DNA of 64,000 nt from Micromonospora purpureochromogenes (GCF_900091515.1 NZ_LT607410.1:4216001-4280000), one strand, 5' to 3'; numbered from the stretch's first letter, positions 41,475-50,700 are shown. The notes: generated from the sequence alone by a model not told the origin. Numbers and translations: made by a program.

Positions 41475-41482
41475 GACTCTGC

Positions 41483-41500
41483 GCCATCGCGCGCGATGGC
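41483..41500. promoter_or_regulatory. Perfect 18-bp palindrome before the methyltransferase gene
   Basis: GCCATCGCGCGCGATGGC, 9 bases before the ATG at 41474 and 70 bases after the XRE gene stop. In this position it would bind a dimeric regulator or form a 5' hairpin in the transcript. Confidence 0.4.
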
Positions 41501-41571
41501 GTCCGTCCACTGTCGCCGGTCGCGGACCATGGTAGAGGCATCCCCGGAGGCCGCGTCGCCCCGGGCGACGG

Positions 41572-42459
41572 TCACTCCGGGTAGAGCTCGTCGCGGAGCC
41601 GGGCCAGGATCTCCGGCGTTCGCTCGGGCGGCGCCGCCTCGACGCAGAGCCGCTCCATGGCCACCGCGTAGTAGTCCAGGTCGTCGCGCTTGTCGAGGTA
41701 GATGGCGCTGGTGAGCTGCTCGATGTAGACGATGTCGGGCAGGTCGTCGTCGCCGAACCGCAGGATGGTGAACGCCCCGCCGGCGGCGGCGTGCCCGCCC
41801 GCGGCGAACGGGATCACCTGCAGCCGCACGTGCGGCGACCGGGTGGCCTCGATCAGGGCGTCCAGTTGGCCGCGCATCACCGCCTGCCCGCCGATCGGGC
41901 GGCGCAGGGCGGCCTCGTCGACCACCGCCCACACCTGTGGCGGGGCGGCGCGGCGCAACAGCTCCTGCCGACGCAGCCGCAGCTCCACCCGCCGGTCGAC
42001 CTCCTCGGCCGGGGCGTGCCGGTGGCCGAGCAGGACGACGGCGCGGGCGTACGCGGCGGTCTGCAACAGGCCGGGGACGAACTGCACCTCGTAGGTGCGG
42101 ATCAGCGAGGCGGCGGCCTCCAGGCCGAGGTACGCCTGGAACCAGCCGGGCAGCACGTCGCCGTACCGGTGCCACCAGCCCGGGCTGTTGGCGTCGCGAG
42201 CGAGCCTGAGCAGCGCCTCCCGCTCGTCGGCGGCGCTGACCCCGTAGAGGGTGAGCAGGTCGGCGACGTCGCGTTCCTTGAAGCCGACCCGACCCAGCTC
42301 CATCCGGCTGATCTTGGATTCGGAGGCCCTGATCTCCCAGCCGGCGCCCTCGCGGGTGACGCCGCTGGCCTCGCGCAGGCGGCGCAGCTGGGCGCCGAGC
42401 AGCATGCGCAGCACGGTGGGCCCGCTCGCCGGACCCCCTTCCGCGGTCGCCATCGCCAC
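41572..42459 (-). CDS. XRE family regulator with DUF5753 (SCO4441-type)
   Basis: 295 residues. The helix-turn-helix is near the N-terminus (LGAQLRRLREASGVTREGAGWEIRASESKISRMELGR). The C-terminal DUF5753 starts at about residue 105 (LEAAASLIRTYEVQFVPGLLQT, RLRRQELL, VWAVVDEAALRRPIGG, LQVIPFAAGGHAA, VVYIEQL-like IVYIEQLTSAIYLD). Such regulators pair with small DUF397 proteins, encoded immediately upstream, and influence development or antibiotic production. The GTG at 42459 has GGAGGG with good spacing; ATG at 42453 is possible. Confidence 0.93.
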   Translation of the reverse strand: MAMATAEGGPASGPTVLRMLLGAQLRRLREASGVTREGAGWEIRASESKISRMELGRVGFKERDVADLLTLYGVSAADEREALLRLARDANSPGWWHRYGDVLPGWFQAYLGLEAAASLIRTYEVQFVPGLLQTAAYARAVVLLGHRHAPAEEVDRRVELRLRRQELLRRAAPPQVWAVVDEAALRRPIGGQAVMRGQLDALIEATRSPHVRLQVIPFAAGGHAAAGGAFTILRFGDDDLPDIVYIEQLTSAIYLDKRDDLDYYAVAMERLCVEAAPPERTPEILARLRDELYPE

Positions 42460-42585
42460 ATCGCCCTCCACCTGCTCGCCTTGCGCCGGCCGGGCGCCCC
42501 ACCCCCGGCCGACGTGTAAGCATGCCATGGACGGTGGGTGATGAACTCCTCCGCGCGGCCGAGATGGTCCCGCCGGCGGGACCGA

Positions 42586-42828
42586 CTATCGATCGATCAG
42601 GTTGTCGAAGTCCCCGTCGCGGGCGCCGAGGACGAACGCGGCGATCTCGTCCACTGTGTAGATCAGCGCCGGACCCTCGGGATGCCGGGAGTTGCGGACC
42701 GCGATGCCCGTCCTGCCGGGGAGTTCGGCCAGCTCGACGCAGTTGCCGCTGGGGTTGCTCCGCCGACTCTTCTGCCACCGCAGCTCGGGGAGCTGGGTGA
42801 CGGGTACGCCGTTCTCGGGCTGCTGCAT
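42586..42828 (-). CDS. DUF397 protein
   Basis: 80 residues with the DUF397 consensus: LRWQKSRRSNPSGNCVELAELPG, GIAVRNSRHPEGPALIYTVDEIAAFVLGARDGDFD. DUF397 proteins act as partners or antagonists of the neighbouring DUF5753 XRE regulators. Start at the ATG at 42828, where homology begins; longer upstream frames are not family-like. Confidence 0.93.
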   Translation of the reverse strand: MQQPENGVPVTQLPELRWQKSRRSNPSGNCVELAELPGRTGIAVRNSRHPEGPALIYTVDEIAAFVLGARDGDFDNLIDR

Positions 42829-42914
42829 GAGGGGTCTTTCTGTGCGGTGATGAGCCGTCCGCTGTCGCAGGTGGAGGGTGTCGCGGCGGGGAGGACGGCG
42901 ACGCCGGATCATGC

Positions 42915-42949
42915 CGTGCTGCACGTGCATCTGCTATTGCATCTGCATT
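42915..42949. repeat. 12-bp-spaced direct repeats in the DUF397/GGDEF intergenic region
   Basis: GCATCTGC at 42927-42934 and 42939-42946, with a partial copy (CTGC) 12 bases earlier. One copy per helical turn suits cooperative protein binding. The region separates divergent genes. Confidence 0.4.
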
Positions 42950-43101
42950 GGACAGCGAGCATGATAACCCACGTGTTCGGTACCCGACCGTTCACTTTCG
43001 GTTACCCCCAAACCCGGGCAGGCTCCTGGGGAGAACGACGGCTGGGCACCGCACGCCGGCCGGCGTCCCGGGCCGTCCGCCGACGCCGCGAGGGAGGTCT
43101 C

Positions 43102-43752
43102 GTGCCGGATCCGCTGAGCGTCGCGTCCGGCATCTCCGCGGCGGGTGCGCTCGTCTCGGTGTGGCAGCTGCGCCGCCGGGCGCTGCGGGCGGAGGCGGAG
43201 ATCGAGTACCTGCAGGCAGAGCTGGCCGCCGAGCGGCACGCCGCCAGCCACGACCCGCTGACCGGCCTGCCCAACCGGCGCGCCTTCTACCGGATCGCCG
43301 CCGCGCTGCTCACCGACGCCGGCGGGCGGCCGCTGATCGCCGTGGTGCTCGACCTCAACGACTTCAAGCAGGTCAACGACCGCTACGGGCATGCGGCCGG
43401 GGACCAGGTGCTGGTCAGCGTCGCGCAGCGGCTCACCGCCTTCGCCGGCGACAACCTGGTCGCCCGGCTCGGCGGTGACGAGTTCGCCGGCCTGCTCAGC
43501 ACCCCGTCGGTCGACCGGCGCTGGATCGACCACGCCACCCGCCGGCTCTGTGCGGCGATGGCCGCGCCGATCCCGGTGGGCGGGCGCAGCGTACGGGTCA
43601 CCGCCTCGGTCGGCCTGGCGCCGGTCAGCGGCCCGACCCAGCTCGCCGAGGCCCTCTGCGCCGCCGACGCCGCGATGTACCGGGCGAAGGGCGTGACGGC
43701 CCGCCGGTCCCCCCGGCAGCTCCTGGACACCCCGCGCCTGGCCGAGTGCTGA
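43102..43752 (+). CDS. GGDEF-domain diguanylate cyclase
   Basis: 216 residues. A short N-terminal hydrophobic helix (VASGISAAGALVSVW) and a coiled coil (LRAEAEIEYLQAELAAERH) precede the GGDEF domain: HDPLTGLPNRRAFY, VVLDLNDFKQVNDRYGH and the intact signature RLGGDEFAGLL. It should make cyclic di-GMP, which controls development in actinomycetes. The product-inhibition RxxD motif is absent at its usual place before GGDEF. The GTG has GAGGGAGG upstream. No EAL domain. Confidence 0.93.
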   Translation: MPDPLSVASGISAAGALVSVWQLRRRALRAEAEIEYLQAELAAERHAASHDPLTGLPNRRAFYRIAAALLTDAGGRPLIAVVLDLNDFKQVNDRYGHAAGDQVLVSVAQRLTAFAGDNLVARLGGDEFAGLLSTPSVDRRWIDHATRRLCAAMAAPIPVGGRSVRVTASVGLAPVSGPTQLAEALCAADAAMYRAKGVTARRSPRQLLDTPRLAEC

Positions 43753-43780
43753 GCACCCGGCCCGGCGTCGTCGGGGCCGC

Positions 43781-44254
43781 TCAGACCAGGGTGGCGAGGT
43801 ACTCCTCCAGCGCCCGGTACGACTGCCGCGCGCCCTCCTCCATGCCCGAGCCGACCATCGCGTCCCGCTCGGCGGCGGTGTCGAAGCGGGTGGTGCCGGT
43901 GACCAGCGTGCGGCCGTCCTGCTCGGTGAAGACGAGCGTCTCCACCGCCACGTGACCGGCCGCGCCCTCGAACTCGAAGGTCTGCACGATCCGCTCGGGT
44001 GCCGCGATCTCGAGGAACTCGCCGCGGAAGGCGTAGGAGTTGCCGTCCGGGGCGTGCTCGACGAACCGGTACCGGCCGCCCACCCGGAAGTCGATCTCGA
44101 CGTCGAGCGGGTTGCCCCGGCCCCACCACCGCGCCAGGTGCGCGGGGTCGGTGTGCGCCGCCCAGACCATGTCGCGGGGCGCGTCGAGGACCCGGGTGAG
44201 CACCACCTCGCGGTCGGTGGGCAGCGCGACGGTCAGGTCACCGGTCGGGTTCAT
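43781..44254 (-). CDS. SRPBCC/AHSA1 family protein
   Basis: 157 residues of the START-like hydrophobic-cavity fold: VVLTRVLDAPRDMVWAAHTDPAHLARWWG, GGRYRFVEHAPDG, GEFLEIAAPERIVQTFEF, and the C-terminal GMEEGARQSYRALEEYLA. It is the usual partner of an ArsR-type repressor; the start overlaps the arsR-like gene by 17 bases with AAGGAG before the ATG. Ligand unknown. Confidence 0.93.
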   Translation of the reverse strand: MNPTGDLTVALPTDREVVLTRVLDAPRDMVWAAHTDPAHLARWWGRGNPLDVEIDFRVGGRYRFVEHAPDGNSYAFRGEFLEIAAPERIVQTFEFEGAAGHVAVETLVFTEQDGRTLVTGTTRFDTAAERDAMVGSGMEEGARQSYRALEEYLATLV

Positions 44255-44585
44255 GGTCGTTCTCCTTCAGCTCTCGCAGGTAACCGTCCAACGTGTCGTA
44301 CCGGTCGTCCCAGAGCCGGCGGTACTGGTCGACCCACTCGGCGAGGACGCGCAACGCCGCCGGCTCGATCCGGCACCGCCGCCACTGCGCCTCGCGGGTG
44401 CGCACGATCAGCCCCGCCGCCTCCAGCACGTTCAGGTGCTTGGAGATCGCCTGCATCGAGATCGGGAACGGCGCGGCCACCTCGTTGACCGTCGCCTCGC
44501 CGGCGGCCAGGCGGGCCAGGATGGCCCGGCGGGTCGGATCCGCGAGGGCGGCGAAGACGGCGCCGACCTGATCTGGTGAGGTCAC
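44238..44585 (-). CDS. ArsR/SmtB family repressor
   Basis: 115 residues. Winged helix with VFAALADPTRRAILARLAAGEATVNEVAAPFPISMQAISKHLNVLEAAGLI (recognition helix) and REAQWRRCRIEPAALRVLAEW. It belongs to the SRPBCC-linked subgroup that has no metal-binding Cys pair. The GTG at 44585 has AGGTGG nine bases upstream; the TTG at 44594 has none. A dyad over the leader suggests autorepression of this two-gene operon. Confidence 0.93.
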   Translation of the reverse strand: MTSPDQVGAVFAALADPTRRAILARLAAGEATVNEVAAPFPISMQAISKHLNVLEAAGLIVRTREAQWRRCRIEPAALRVLAEWVDQYRRLWDDRYDTLDGYLRELKENDHEPDR

Positions 44586-44589
44586 TGTA

Positions 44590-44649
44590 ATCAACCACCT
44601 GTTTGATAAACCGATAAGTTGAATGTACTCGTCGGGGGTGCCCTGTCAA
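44590..44649 (-). promoter_or_regulatory. Promoter and operator of the arsR-SRPBCC operon
   Basis: Minus strand: TTGACA (44644-44649), 16-base spacer, TACATT (44622-44627), a near-consensus housekeeping promoter. Downstream, ATCAA, eight bases, TTGAT (44590-44607) forms an inverted repeat overlapping the ribosome site, the likely ArsR operator. Confidence 0.65.
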
Positions 44650-44687
44650 GGACCAACGCGCAAAATCGGCTCGGCCGTGCGACCTCG

Positions 44688-45182
44688 TCAGCGCCAGCCG
44701 TAGCGGGCGCGCAGGGCCTGGCCGATCCGGTCGAAGCGACCCCGGTCCAGCACCGCGCCCTCGCGCCGGATGCTGTCCTCACGCATGGTCAGCACCCGGT
44801 CCAGGCGGACCCAGCTCGGGCGCTGGTCACGGTCCCATTCCCCCGGGCCTAGCGCCAGCCAGTGCCGCTGACCGTCGCGCTCGCTCTGGCTGGAGAGCAT
44901 CAATCCGAACAGTGTGCGGCTGTGCCGGCCGACCACCAGCACCGGGCGGTCCTTGCCCTGCCGGGGGTCGTCCTCGTACGGCACCCAGGTCCAGACGATC
45001 TCACCAGGGTCGGCCCGGCCGTCCAGCTCCGGGGCGTACGTCAGCTCCCGGCGCTGCAACGCGCCGACCTGGCGGCGACGGGCCACCTGGGCCGGGATCC
45101 GGCCGGCGGCGCGGGGCGGCGCGGCCGCGCCTCCGGTCACCCGACCGAGCCGGGCGACGACGTTCCTCAACAGACCTGCCAC
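44688..45182 (-). CDS. PemK/MazF-like protein
   Basis: 164 residues from the GTG at 45182, seven bases after TAGGCT (leaderless). The MazF-type barrel is recognisable from DPGEIVWTWVPYEDDPRQGKDRPVLVVGR through LFGLMLSSQ to WVRLDRVLTMREDSIRREGAVLD. MazF toxins cut mRNA at short sequences. No antitoxin gene is adjacent on either side, so this is an orphan, perhaps a housekeeping relative. An N-terminal basic extension of about 55 residues is unusual. Confidence 0.82.
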   Translation of the reverse strand: MAGLLRNVVARLGRVTGGAAAPPRAAGRIPAQVARRRQVGALQRRELTYAPELDGRADPGEIVWTWVPYEDDPRQGKDRPVLVVGRHSRTLFGLMLSSQSERDGQRHWLALGPGEWDRDQRPSWVRLDRVLTMREDSIRREGAVLDRGRFDRIGQALRARYGWR

Positions 45183-45277
45183 GGGCGGCAGCCTAACCGC
45201 ACCGCCGCCACAGCGCCCGGCCGGCGGGCGGGGTAATCCACTCGACCGGAGCCTGGGCGGGTGGCGAGGATCGGAGC

Positions 45278-45823
45278 GTGCAGGTTCCCAGCGGCAGATC
45301 CGGGCCCGCTTCACCGAGACGACGCTCACCGTCTACCAGGCGTACCCGCCGGAGATCGCGGCGGCGGCGCTGGCCGCCGGCCGGTTCTGCCCGCCGTTCC
45401 GGCGCGGCCGGATGACCTGGATCAAGCCCTCGTTCCGGTGGATGATGTACCGCTGCGGCTGGGCCACCAAGCCGGGCCAGGAACGGGTGCTGGCGGTCGA
45501 GCTGACCCCGCGCCGGCTTCGAGTGGGCGCTCGGCCGGGCCTGCCCCAGCTCTCCCGACCCCGCCCGGCACGCCGACCGGGCCGCCTGGGGGCTGGCCCC
45601 GCTGGCGTACCGGTCGCTTCAGCTCGGGCTCGCCCGCGCCGCCGCTGACCGGTACGTCGACGAGTGGGTGGTCGCGCTGACCGACGTCACCGCGACGGCC
45701 CGGGAGATCCGGGCGCTGCTCGACGCCGGCGACGACCGGGCCGCGGCGGGGCTGCTGCCCGACGAGCGCCCCTATCCCCTGCCGGCCGGACCGGCCGCCA
45801 CGATCGGCGCGACGCCGAGCTGA
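45278..45823 (+). pseudogene. DUF4291 gene with multiple lesions
   Basis: DUF4291 blocks are spread over frames. The GTG at 45278 gives VQVPS, then a one-base loss near 45293 moves to the frame IRARFTETTLTVYQAYPPEI to RMTWIKPSFRWMMYRCGW and VLAVELT. A second one-base loss in a C run near 45513 moves to AGFEWALGRACPSS, APLAYRSLQLGLA and DRYVDEWVVALTDVTA, ending at 45823. The segment between DRAAW and GLAPLAYRS also seems about 25 residues short of the family. Several independent defects favour true decay, though single-base errors in G/C runs remain possible. Confidence 0.72.
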
Positions 45824-45896
45824 ACAGCCGGGTCCTGGGCGAGGATGCCCTCGGCGGCCGCCATCCTGTCACCGGTCGCCCGCCCGAAGGAGAGAC

Positions 45897-46412
45897 ATGA
45901 TCGAACTGCCGCAAGACCTGCCGGTCGTCGAACGCACCGCCGTGCGGCTGGTGGTGCGCGACGCGCAGGACCGGGTCCTGCTCTTCCACACCCGCGACCC
46001 GGACCATCCCCGCCTCGGCACCTGGTGGGAGCTGCCGGGCGGCGGGATGGACCCCGGCGAGACGTACGCCGAGACCGCGGTGCGGGAGCTGCGCGAGGAG
46101 ACCGGCTTCGTGGTCACCGCCGCCCGACTCGGCCCGCCGACCTGGCGGCGGCGGGCCAGCTTCATCCACCGGCAGCGCCGGCACCTGCAGGACGAGGTGG
46201 TGATGACGGTACGGCTCGACGCCGCCGGGCCGGACGTCGACGGCGCCGAGCGGCTGGACTACGAGGTGGAGGACTACTTCGGGTTCCGCTGGTGGACGGT
46301 CGACGAGGTGGTCGGCAGCGCGGAACGCTTCTACCCGGGGCGGCTGCCCGCGCTGCTCCCCCGGTTCCTCGCCGGTGAGGAGATCGACGAGCCGTTCGAG
46401 CTCTGGTCCTGA
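45897..46412 (+). CDS. Nudix hydrolase
   Basis: 171 residues with a complete Nudix box (GGGMDPGETYAETAVRELRE followed by ETGF), preceded by GTWWELPGG. Hydrolyses a nucleoside diphosphate linked to another moiety; substrate not predictable. A GAAGGAGAGAC ribosome site is followed directly by the ATG. The Trp/Phe-rich FGFRWWTVDEV after the box is typical of the broad family. Confidence 0.93.
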   Translation: MIELPQDLPVVERTAVRLVVRDAQDRVLLFHTRDPDHPRLGTWWELPGGGMDPGETYAETAVRELREETGFVVTAARLGPPTWRRRASFIHRQRRHLQDEVVMTVRLDAAGPDVDGAERLDYEVEDYFGFRWWTVDEVVGSAERFYPGRLPALLPRFLAGEEIDEPFELWS

Positions 46413-46453
46413 GCCGGGGTGCCGATCGGGCCAGGGATGGGCACAGTAGGGGC

Positions 46454-47689
46454 ATGACGACGACCCTGCACACCCCGCTGGCCCGCTACGCCGCCCGGCT
46501 GCACGCCGGCGCCGGCGACCGGCACCACGTCGCCTCACCGCTCGGCGCCTGGCTGCTGCTGGCGCTGTCCGCGCCGGCCGCGACCGGTGCGGACCGGGAC
46601 GAGCTGGAGGACGTCCTGGGCGTGAGCGCGCCCACCGCGGCGGAGCTGGCCGGGGCCCTGGTGGACCGGCCACACCCGCTGGTGCCGTCGGCCACCGCCG
46701 TCTGGCAGCAGGGCGGCCACGACACCGAACGGCTGGCCGAGTGGCGGGCCGCGCTGCCGCGTACCACCGCGACCGGGCCACTGCCCGACCAGCCGGGGCT
46801 GGACGCCTGGGCCCGCGAGCACACCCTCGGGCTGATCGACCGGTTCCCGCTGACCCGGTCGCCGGAGGTGCTGCTGGCGCTGGCCAGCGCCCTGGCCACC
46901 CGGATCTCCTGGGCCGACCCGTTCGACCTCGCCCCGGCCGGGCAGCTCGGCCGCGCCAGCGCCTGGGCGGGACGGCTCGACCGGGTGCTCCGCACTCCCG
47001 CGCGCGGCCACCGGGCCTGGATCGCCGCGACCGGACCGGCCGGAGACGTCGCCGTGCACGCCGCGCCCGCCGTCGAGCGCGACGGGGCAGGCCTGGTGGT
47101 GGTGTCGGTCGCCGCCGACCCCTCGACCCCCGCGGCCGACGTGCTCGCCGCCGCGTACGAGGTGGCCGCCACGGCGGTCGACGAGGCGGCCCCGGCCGGC
47201 CGCCGCTCGCTGTTCACCCTGCCGCTCGGCGACGGTCCGGCGTGGACGGTGCGGGAGAAGCGGGTGCACACCCGCGCCCCGGACGGTCGGGAGGAGCGGC
47301 ACACGGCGGTGCTGCCCTGCTGGTCGGCGCGGGACGAGCACGACCTGACCGCCCCGGCGCTGGGCTTCCCCGCGGTGGTCCGCACGCTGGGCGGGCTGCT
47401 CGGCGAGCCCGCCCCGCGGCTGGAGGCGCGGCAGGCGGCGATGGCCCGCTACGGTCGGTACGGCTTCGAGGCGGCTGCCGTGACCGCCGCCTTCGCGCTG
47501 GCCAGCCTCGCCCCGGAGGGCGTCGCCCGCACCGCGGAGCTGCGCTTCGGCCACCCGTACGCGGTCGTCGCGGTGGCCACCGACCGCGATGGTGGGCCGT
47601 GGCACGGGGTGCCGGTCTTCTCCGCCTGGGTGGCCGAGCCGCAGGAGCCGGCGGCGACGGACCTGGCGGACCCGCCCGAGGAGTCCTGA
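46454..47689 (+). CDS. Serpin-like protein
   Basis: 411 residues, no signal peptide. Serpin layout: HHVASPLGAWLLLALSAPAATGADRDELEDVLG (helix A/B region), LALASALATRISWADPFD (cf. NALYFKGTWA.PF), YGRYGFEAAAVTAAFALAS and the C-terminal RFGHPYAVVAVATDRDG...GVPVFSAWVAEP (cf. RPFLFAIRD...LFAGRVADP). The hinge and reactive-centre loop of inhibitory serpins are not recognisable, so protease inhibition is uncertain. Many actinobacteria carry such cytoplasmic serpin relatives of unknown role. Confidence 0.72.
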   Translation: MTTTLHTPLARYAARLHAGAGDRHHVASPLGAWLLLALSAPAATGADRDELEDVLGVSAPTAAELAGALVDRPHPLVPSATAVWQQGGHDTERLAEWRAALPRTTATGPLPDQPGLDAWAREHTLGLIDRFPLTRSPEVLLALASALATRISWADPFDLAPAGQLGRASAWAGRLDRVLRTPARGHRAWIAATGPAGDVAVHAAPAVERDGAGLVVVSVAADPSTPAADVLAAAYEVAATAVDEAAPAGRRSLFTLPLGDGPAWTVREKRVHTRAPDGREERHTAVLPCWSARDEHDLTAPALGFPAVVRTLGGLLGEPAPRLEARQAAMARYGRYGFEAAAVTAAFALASLAPEGVARTAELRFGHPYAVVAVATDRDGGPWHGVPVFSAWVAEPQEPAATDLADPPEES

Positions 47690-47708
47690 CCCGGCCGGGA
47701 CGGGCCCG

Positions 47709-47749
47709 CCCGGCGTGGCGGCCTCCTCGGGGGAGGGCCCCACGCCGGG
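47709..47749. terminator. Bidirectional terminator at the end of the NRPS-PKS operon
   Basis: A 10-bp outer stem (CCCGGCGTGG with CCACGCCGGG) encloses a further GGCCTCC/GGAGGGCC pairing. It lies directly against the stop of the last synthetase gene and after the serpin-like gene. Confidence 0.72.
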
Positions 47750-50700
47750 TCACGCCGCGACGGGCTCCCGTTCCTGCGCCGCCGCCCGCTCCGCGAGCCG
47801 CCGCTGCCGCTCCTGCGCGCCGATCAGGTCGTCCGGCAGCGAGTCCGGCACCTCGACGTCGAAGCGGCGCAGCATCCGGATCGCGAACCCGCCCAGGGTG
47901 ATCAGGACCAGGGCCAGCCCGAAGCAGACGTACGCGAAGCCGATGCCCCGGCCCGGCCCGGTGCCGATCACCGCGCCCACCGACCCGGCCAGCGACCCGC
48001 CCGGGGCGAGCATCGGCTCGAAGAGGCCGGTCGCCGCCGGGGCGAGCAGCGCGAAGCCGATCGGCAGGGTCGACCAGGAGATGGTCTGGTTGAGGCTGAA
48101 CACCCGGCCGTGGAAGCGCTGCGGCACCTTGACCTGCACGATGGTCGCGTAGATCGACTGCGCGGTGGTCATCGCCATGGCCAGCCAGAAGATGCCGACG
48201 CAGACCATCGTCACCGAGGCGTCCAGGCCGACCAGCACGCAGCCGACGGCGGTGCCGAGGTTGCCGACCAGCACGCCGACCATCCGCCGGCGCCGGGGCC
48301 CGCCCCACAGCGACATCAGCACGCCGCCGGCCACCGCGCCGCAGGCCTCGGCCAGGGCCACCTGCGCCACCTGCGTGGCGGTGCCGAACGAGAGCACCAG
48401 CGGCGTGGTGAGCACCAGCGCCGGGGCCAGGAAGATGTTGCCCAGGGCGAAGTAGCCCAGCATCAGCCGGAAGCCACGGTGCTGCCAGGAGTAGCGCAGC
48501 CCGTTGGCGATCGCCACCAGCAGCCGCTCCCGGGGCCGCCAGCCGAGCAGGTCGGGGAAGCGCACCACGGCCAGGGTCAGCACCGCCACCAGGTAGCTCG
48601 CCACGTCGATGAGCAGGATGCCCTTGAGTTCGATGGCGGCGAGCAGGCCGGCGGCGAAGACGGGCATCAGCAGCATCGCGAAGCCGCTGGAGAGCTGGGT
48701 GATGCCCATCGCGTGCCCGAGGTAGCGCTTCGGCACCAGCTGCGGCACCGCCGACTGGAACGCGATCCGCTGGAACGAACCCGCGACCTGGCTCAACGCG
48801 ACCAGGGCGTAGATGTGCCAGAGGACCAGGTTGTCGGTCCAGAGCAGCGCGGCGAGCACCAGCTGGATCGACCCGGCGGTGCAGCTGGCGACCATCATGA
48901 TCCGGCGGCGGCTGACCCGGTCGGTGACGGCGCCGGCCACCGGCAGCATCAGCACGCCGCAGATCAGCGCCAGCGCCCAGAGCAGACCCAGGTCGGCCAC
49001 CGATCCGGTCCGGGTGAACAGCCAGATCGGCAGCGCGAACGCGGTCAGCGCGGAGCCGGTGGTGGAGACCAGCTGCCCGGCGGTGACCGCGACGAACCGG
49101 GCCATGGAGGGCTTCACCGCGGTCTGCTCGGGCCGGCCCGACCGGCCCGCGCGCTGGTGGGCGGCGACCGCCCAGCCGGCGTCGGCACCCCGCGCCTGCG
49201 GGGTGAGGGCGGCGACGTCCCCGGCGGCCGCCGCCGGGTGGACCCGGGTGACGATCTCCGCCAGCTCCTCGGCGCGGTACTTGAGGAAGAAGTGCCCGGC
49301 CTGGTCGAGCACCACCAGGCCCAGGGTGTCGCTGAGGAACTGCCACTCGGCGTACCGCTCGGCGTGGTAGTCGGTCACCGGGTCCTCCGAGCCGACCACC
49401 GAGATGATCGGCGCGCGCAGCTTCGTCGCGCCCCGGTCGAGCAGGCCGGTGAAGTACTCCTCGGAGGCCCGCGAGTCGGCCCGCATGTTGCTGATGATCC
49501 GGTCGGCCTGCTCCGGGTCCAGCTCGTCGGTGTCCACCCCCATCGACTTGAGCCAGCTGGCGTAGTGCCGGTTGCTGCGCAACTGTTCGAGCCGGTTGCG
49601 CAGGGCGGCGAAGGCGCCCCGGGGGCGGGCGAACGGGAACATCGCGCCGATGTAGACCGCTTCCAGGTCCCGGCCGGCGGCCTCCACCTTGCGGGCCACC
49701 TCGGCGACGATCGCGCTGCCCACGCCGCAGTGACCGTAGAGGGCGATCGGCCCTTCGACGCGGTCCAGGATCTCGTCGGCGACCCGGCTGGTCAGCTCCT
49801 CGAACGGCAGGCCGTCCTCGCTGAGCCCGACGTCGTGGCCGGGGATGGCCAGCGACCACAGGGCATGGCCGGCGGGCAGCGCGTCCGCCAGCGGCTGGTA
49901 GACGATCGCGCTGCCGCCGCCGTACGGGACGCAGACGTAGCTGAGCACCCGCTGCGCCGCCGGGATCGGCCCGGTCAGCTCGTAGAGCAGCCGGCGCGGC
50001 CCGTCCGCGCCGTCCCCGCCGCCGGACATGAACGCGGCCAGCTCACGGATCGTCCGCTGCTGGAACAGGTCCATCACCCCGACGGCGCGCCCGCCGTGCT
50101 CTGCCTTGCGGATCCTCGCCACCACCTGGGTGGCGAGCATGGAGTGCCCGCCCAGGTCGAAGAAGTCGTCGTCGATGCCGAGCGTGGCCACGCCGAGCAC
50201 CTCCGACCAGATGCCGGCGAGCAGCCGCTCGGTGTCGTCGCGCGGCTCCACCAGGGCGACCGACGCCTCGCGGGTGAGCACCGGCGCGGGCAGCGCCCTC
50301 CGATCCAGCTTGCCGTTGGGCGTCAGCGGCAGGCCGTCCAGGGTGACGAACGCGGCCGGCACCATGTACTCCGGCAGGGTCTGTTTCAGCGCCGCCTTCA
50401 GCGCGGCGTGCTCGGCCGCGCCGACCAGGTAGGCGGTGAGCCGCTTGTCGCCGGGGGTGTCCTCGCGGACGATCACCGCCGCCTCGGTCACCGCCGGCTG
50501 CTCGCGCAGCGCGCTCTCAATCTCGCCCAGCTCGATCCGCAGGCCGCGCAGCTTCACCTGGTGGTCGATCCGGCCCAGGAACTCGATCACCCCGCCGGCC
50601 GGGACGCTCACCCAACGGGCCAGGTCGCCGGTGCGGTAGAGCCGGGCGCCGGGCTCACCGGAGAACGAGTCCGGCACGAACCGCTCGGCGGTGAGCGCGG

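Noticed and set aside
40464..41714. Plus-strand open frame opposite the DUF574 methyltransferase
   Set aside because: Antisense shadow; the minus strand encodes the conserved LDIGTGIPT methyltransferase motifs.
49103..49105. Internal ATG (Met1400) as the start of a separate MFS protein
   Set aside because: No ribosome site upstream and the frame is continuous with the thioesterase.
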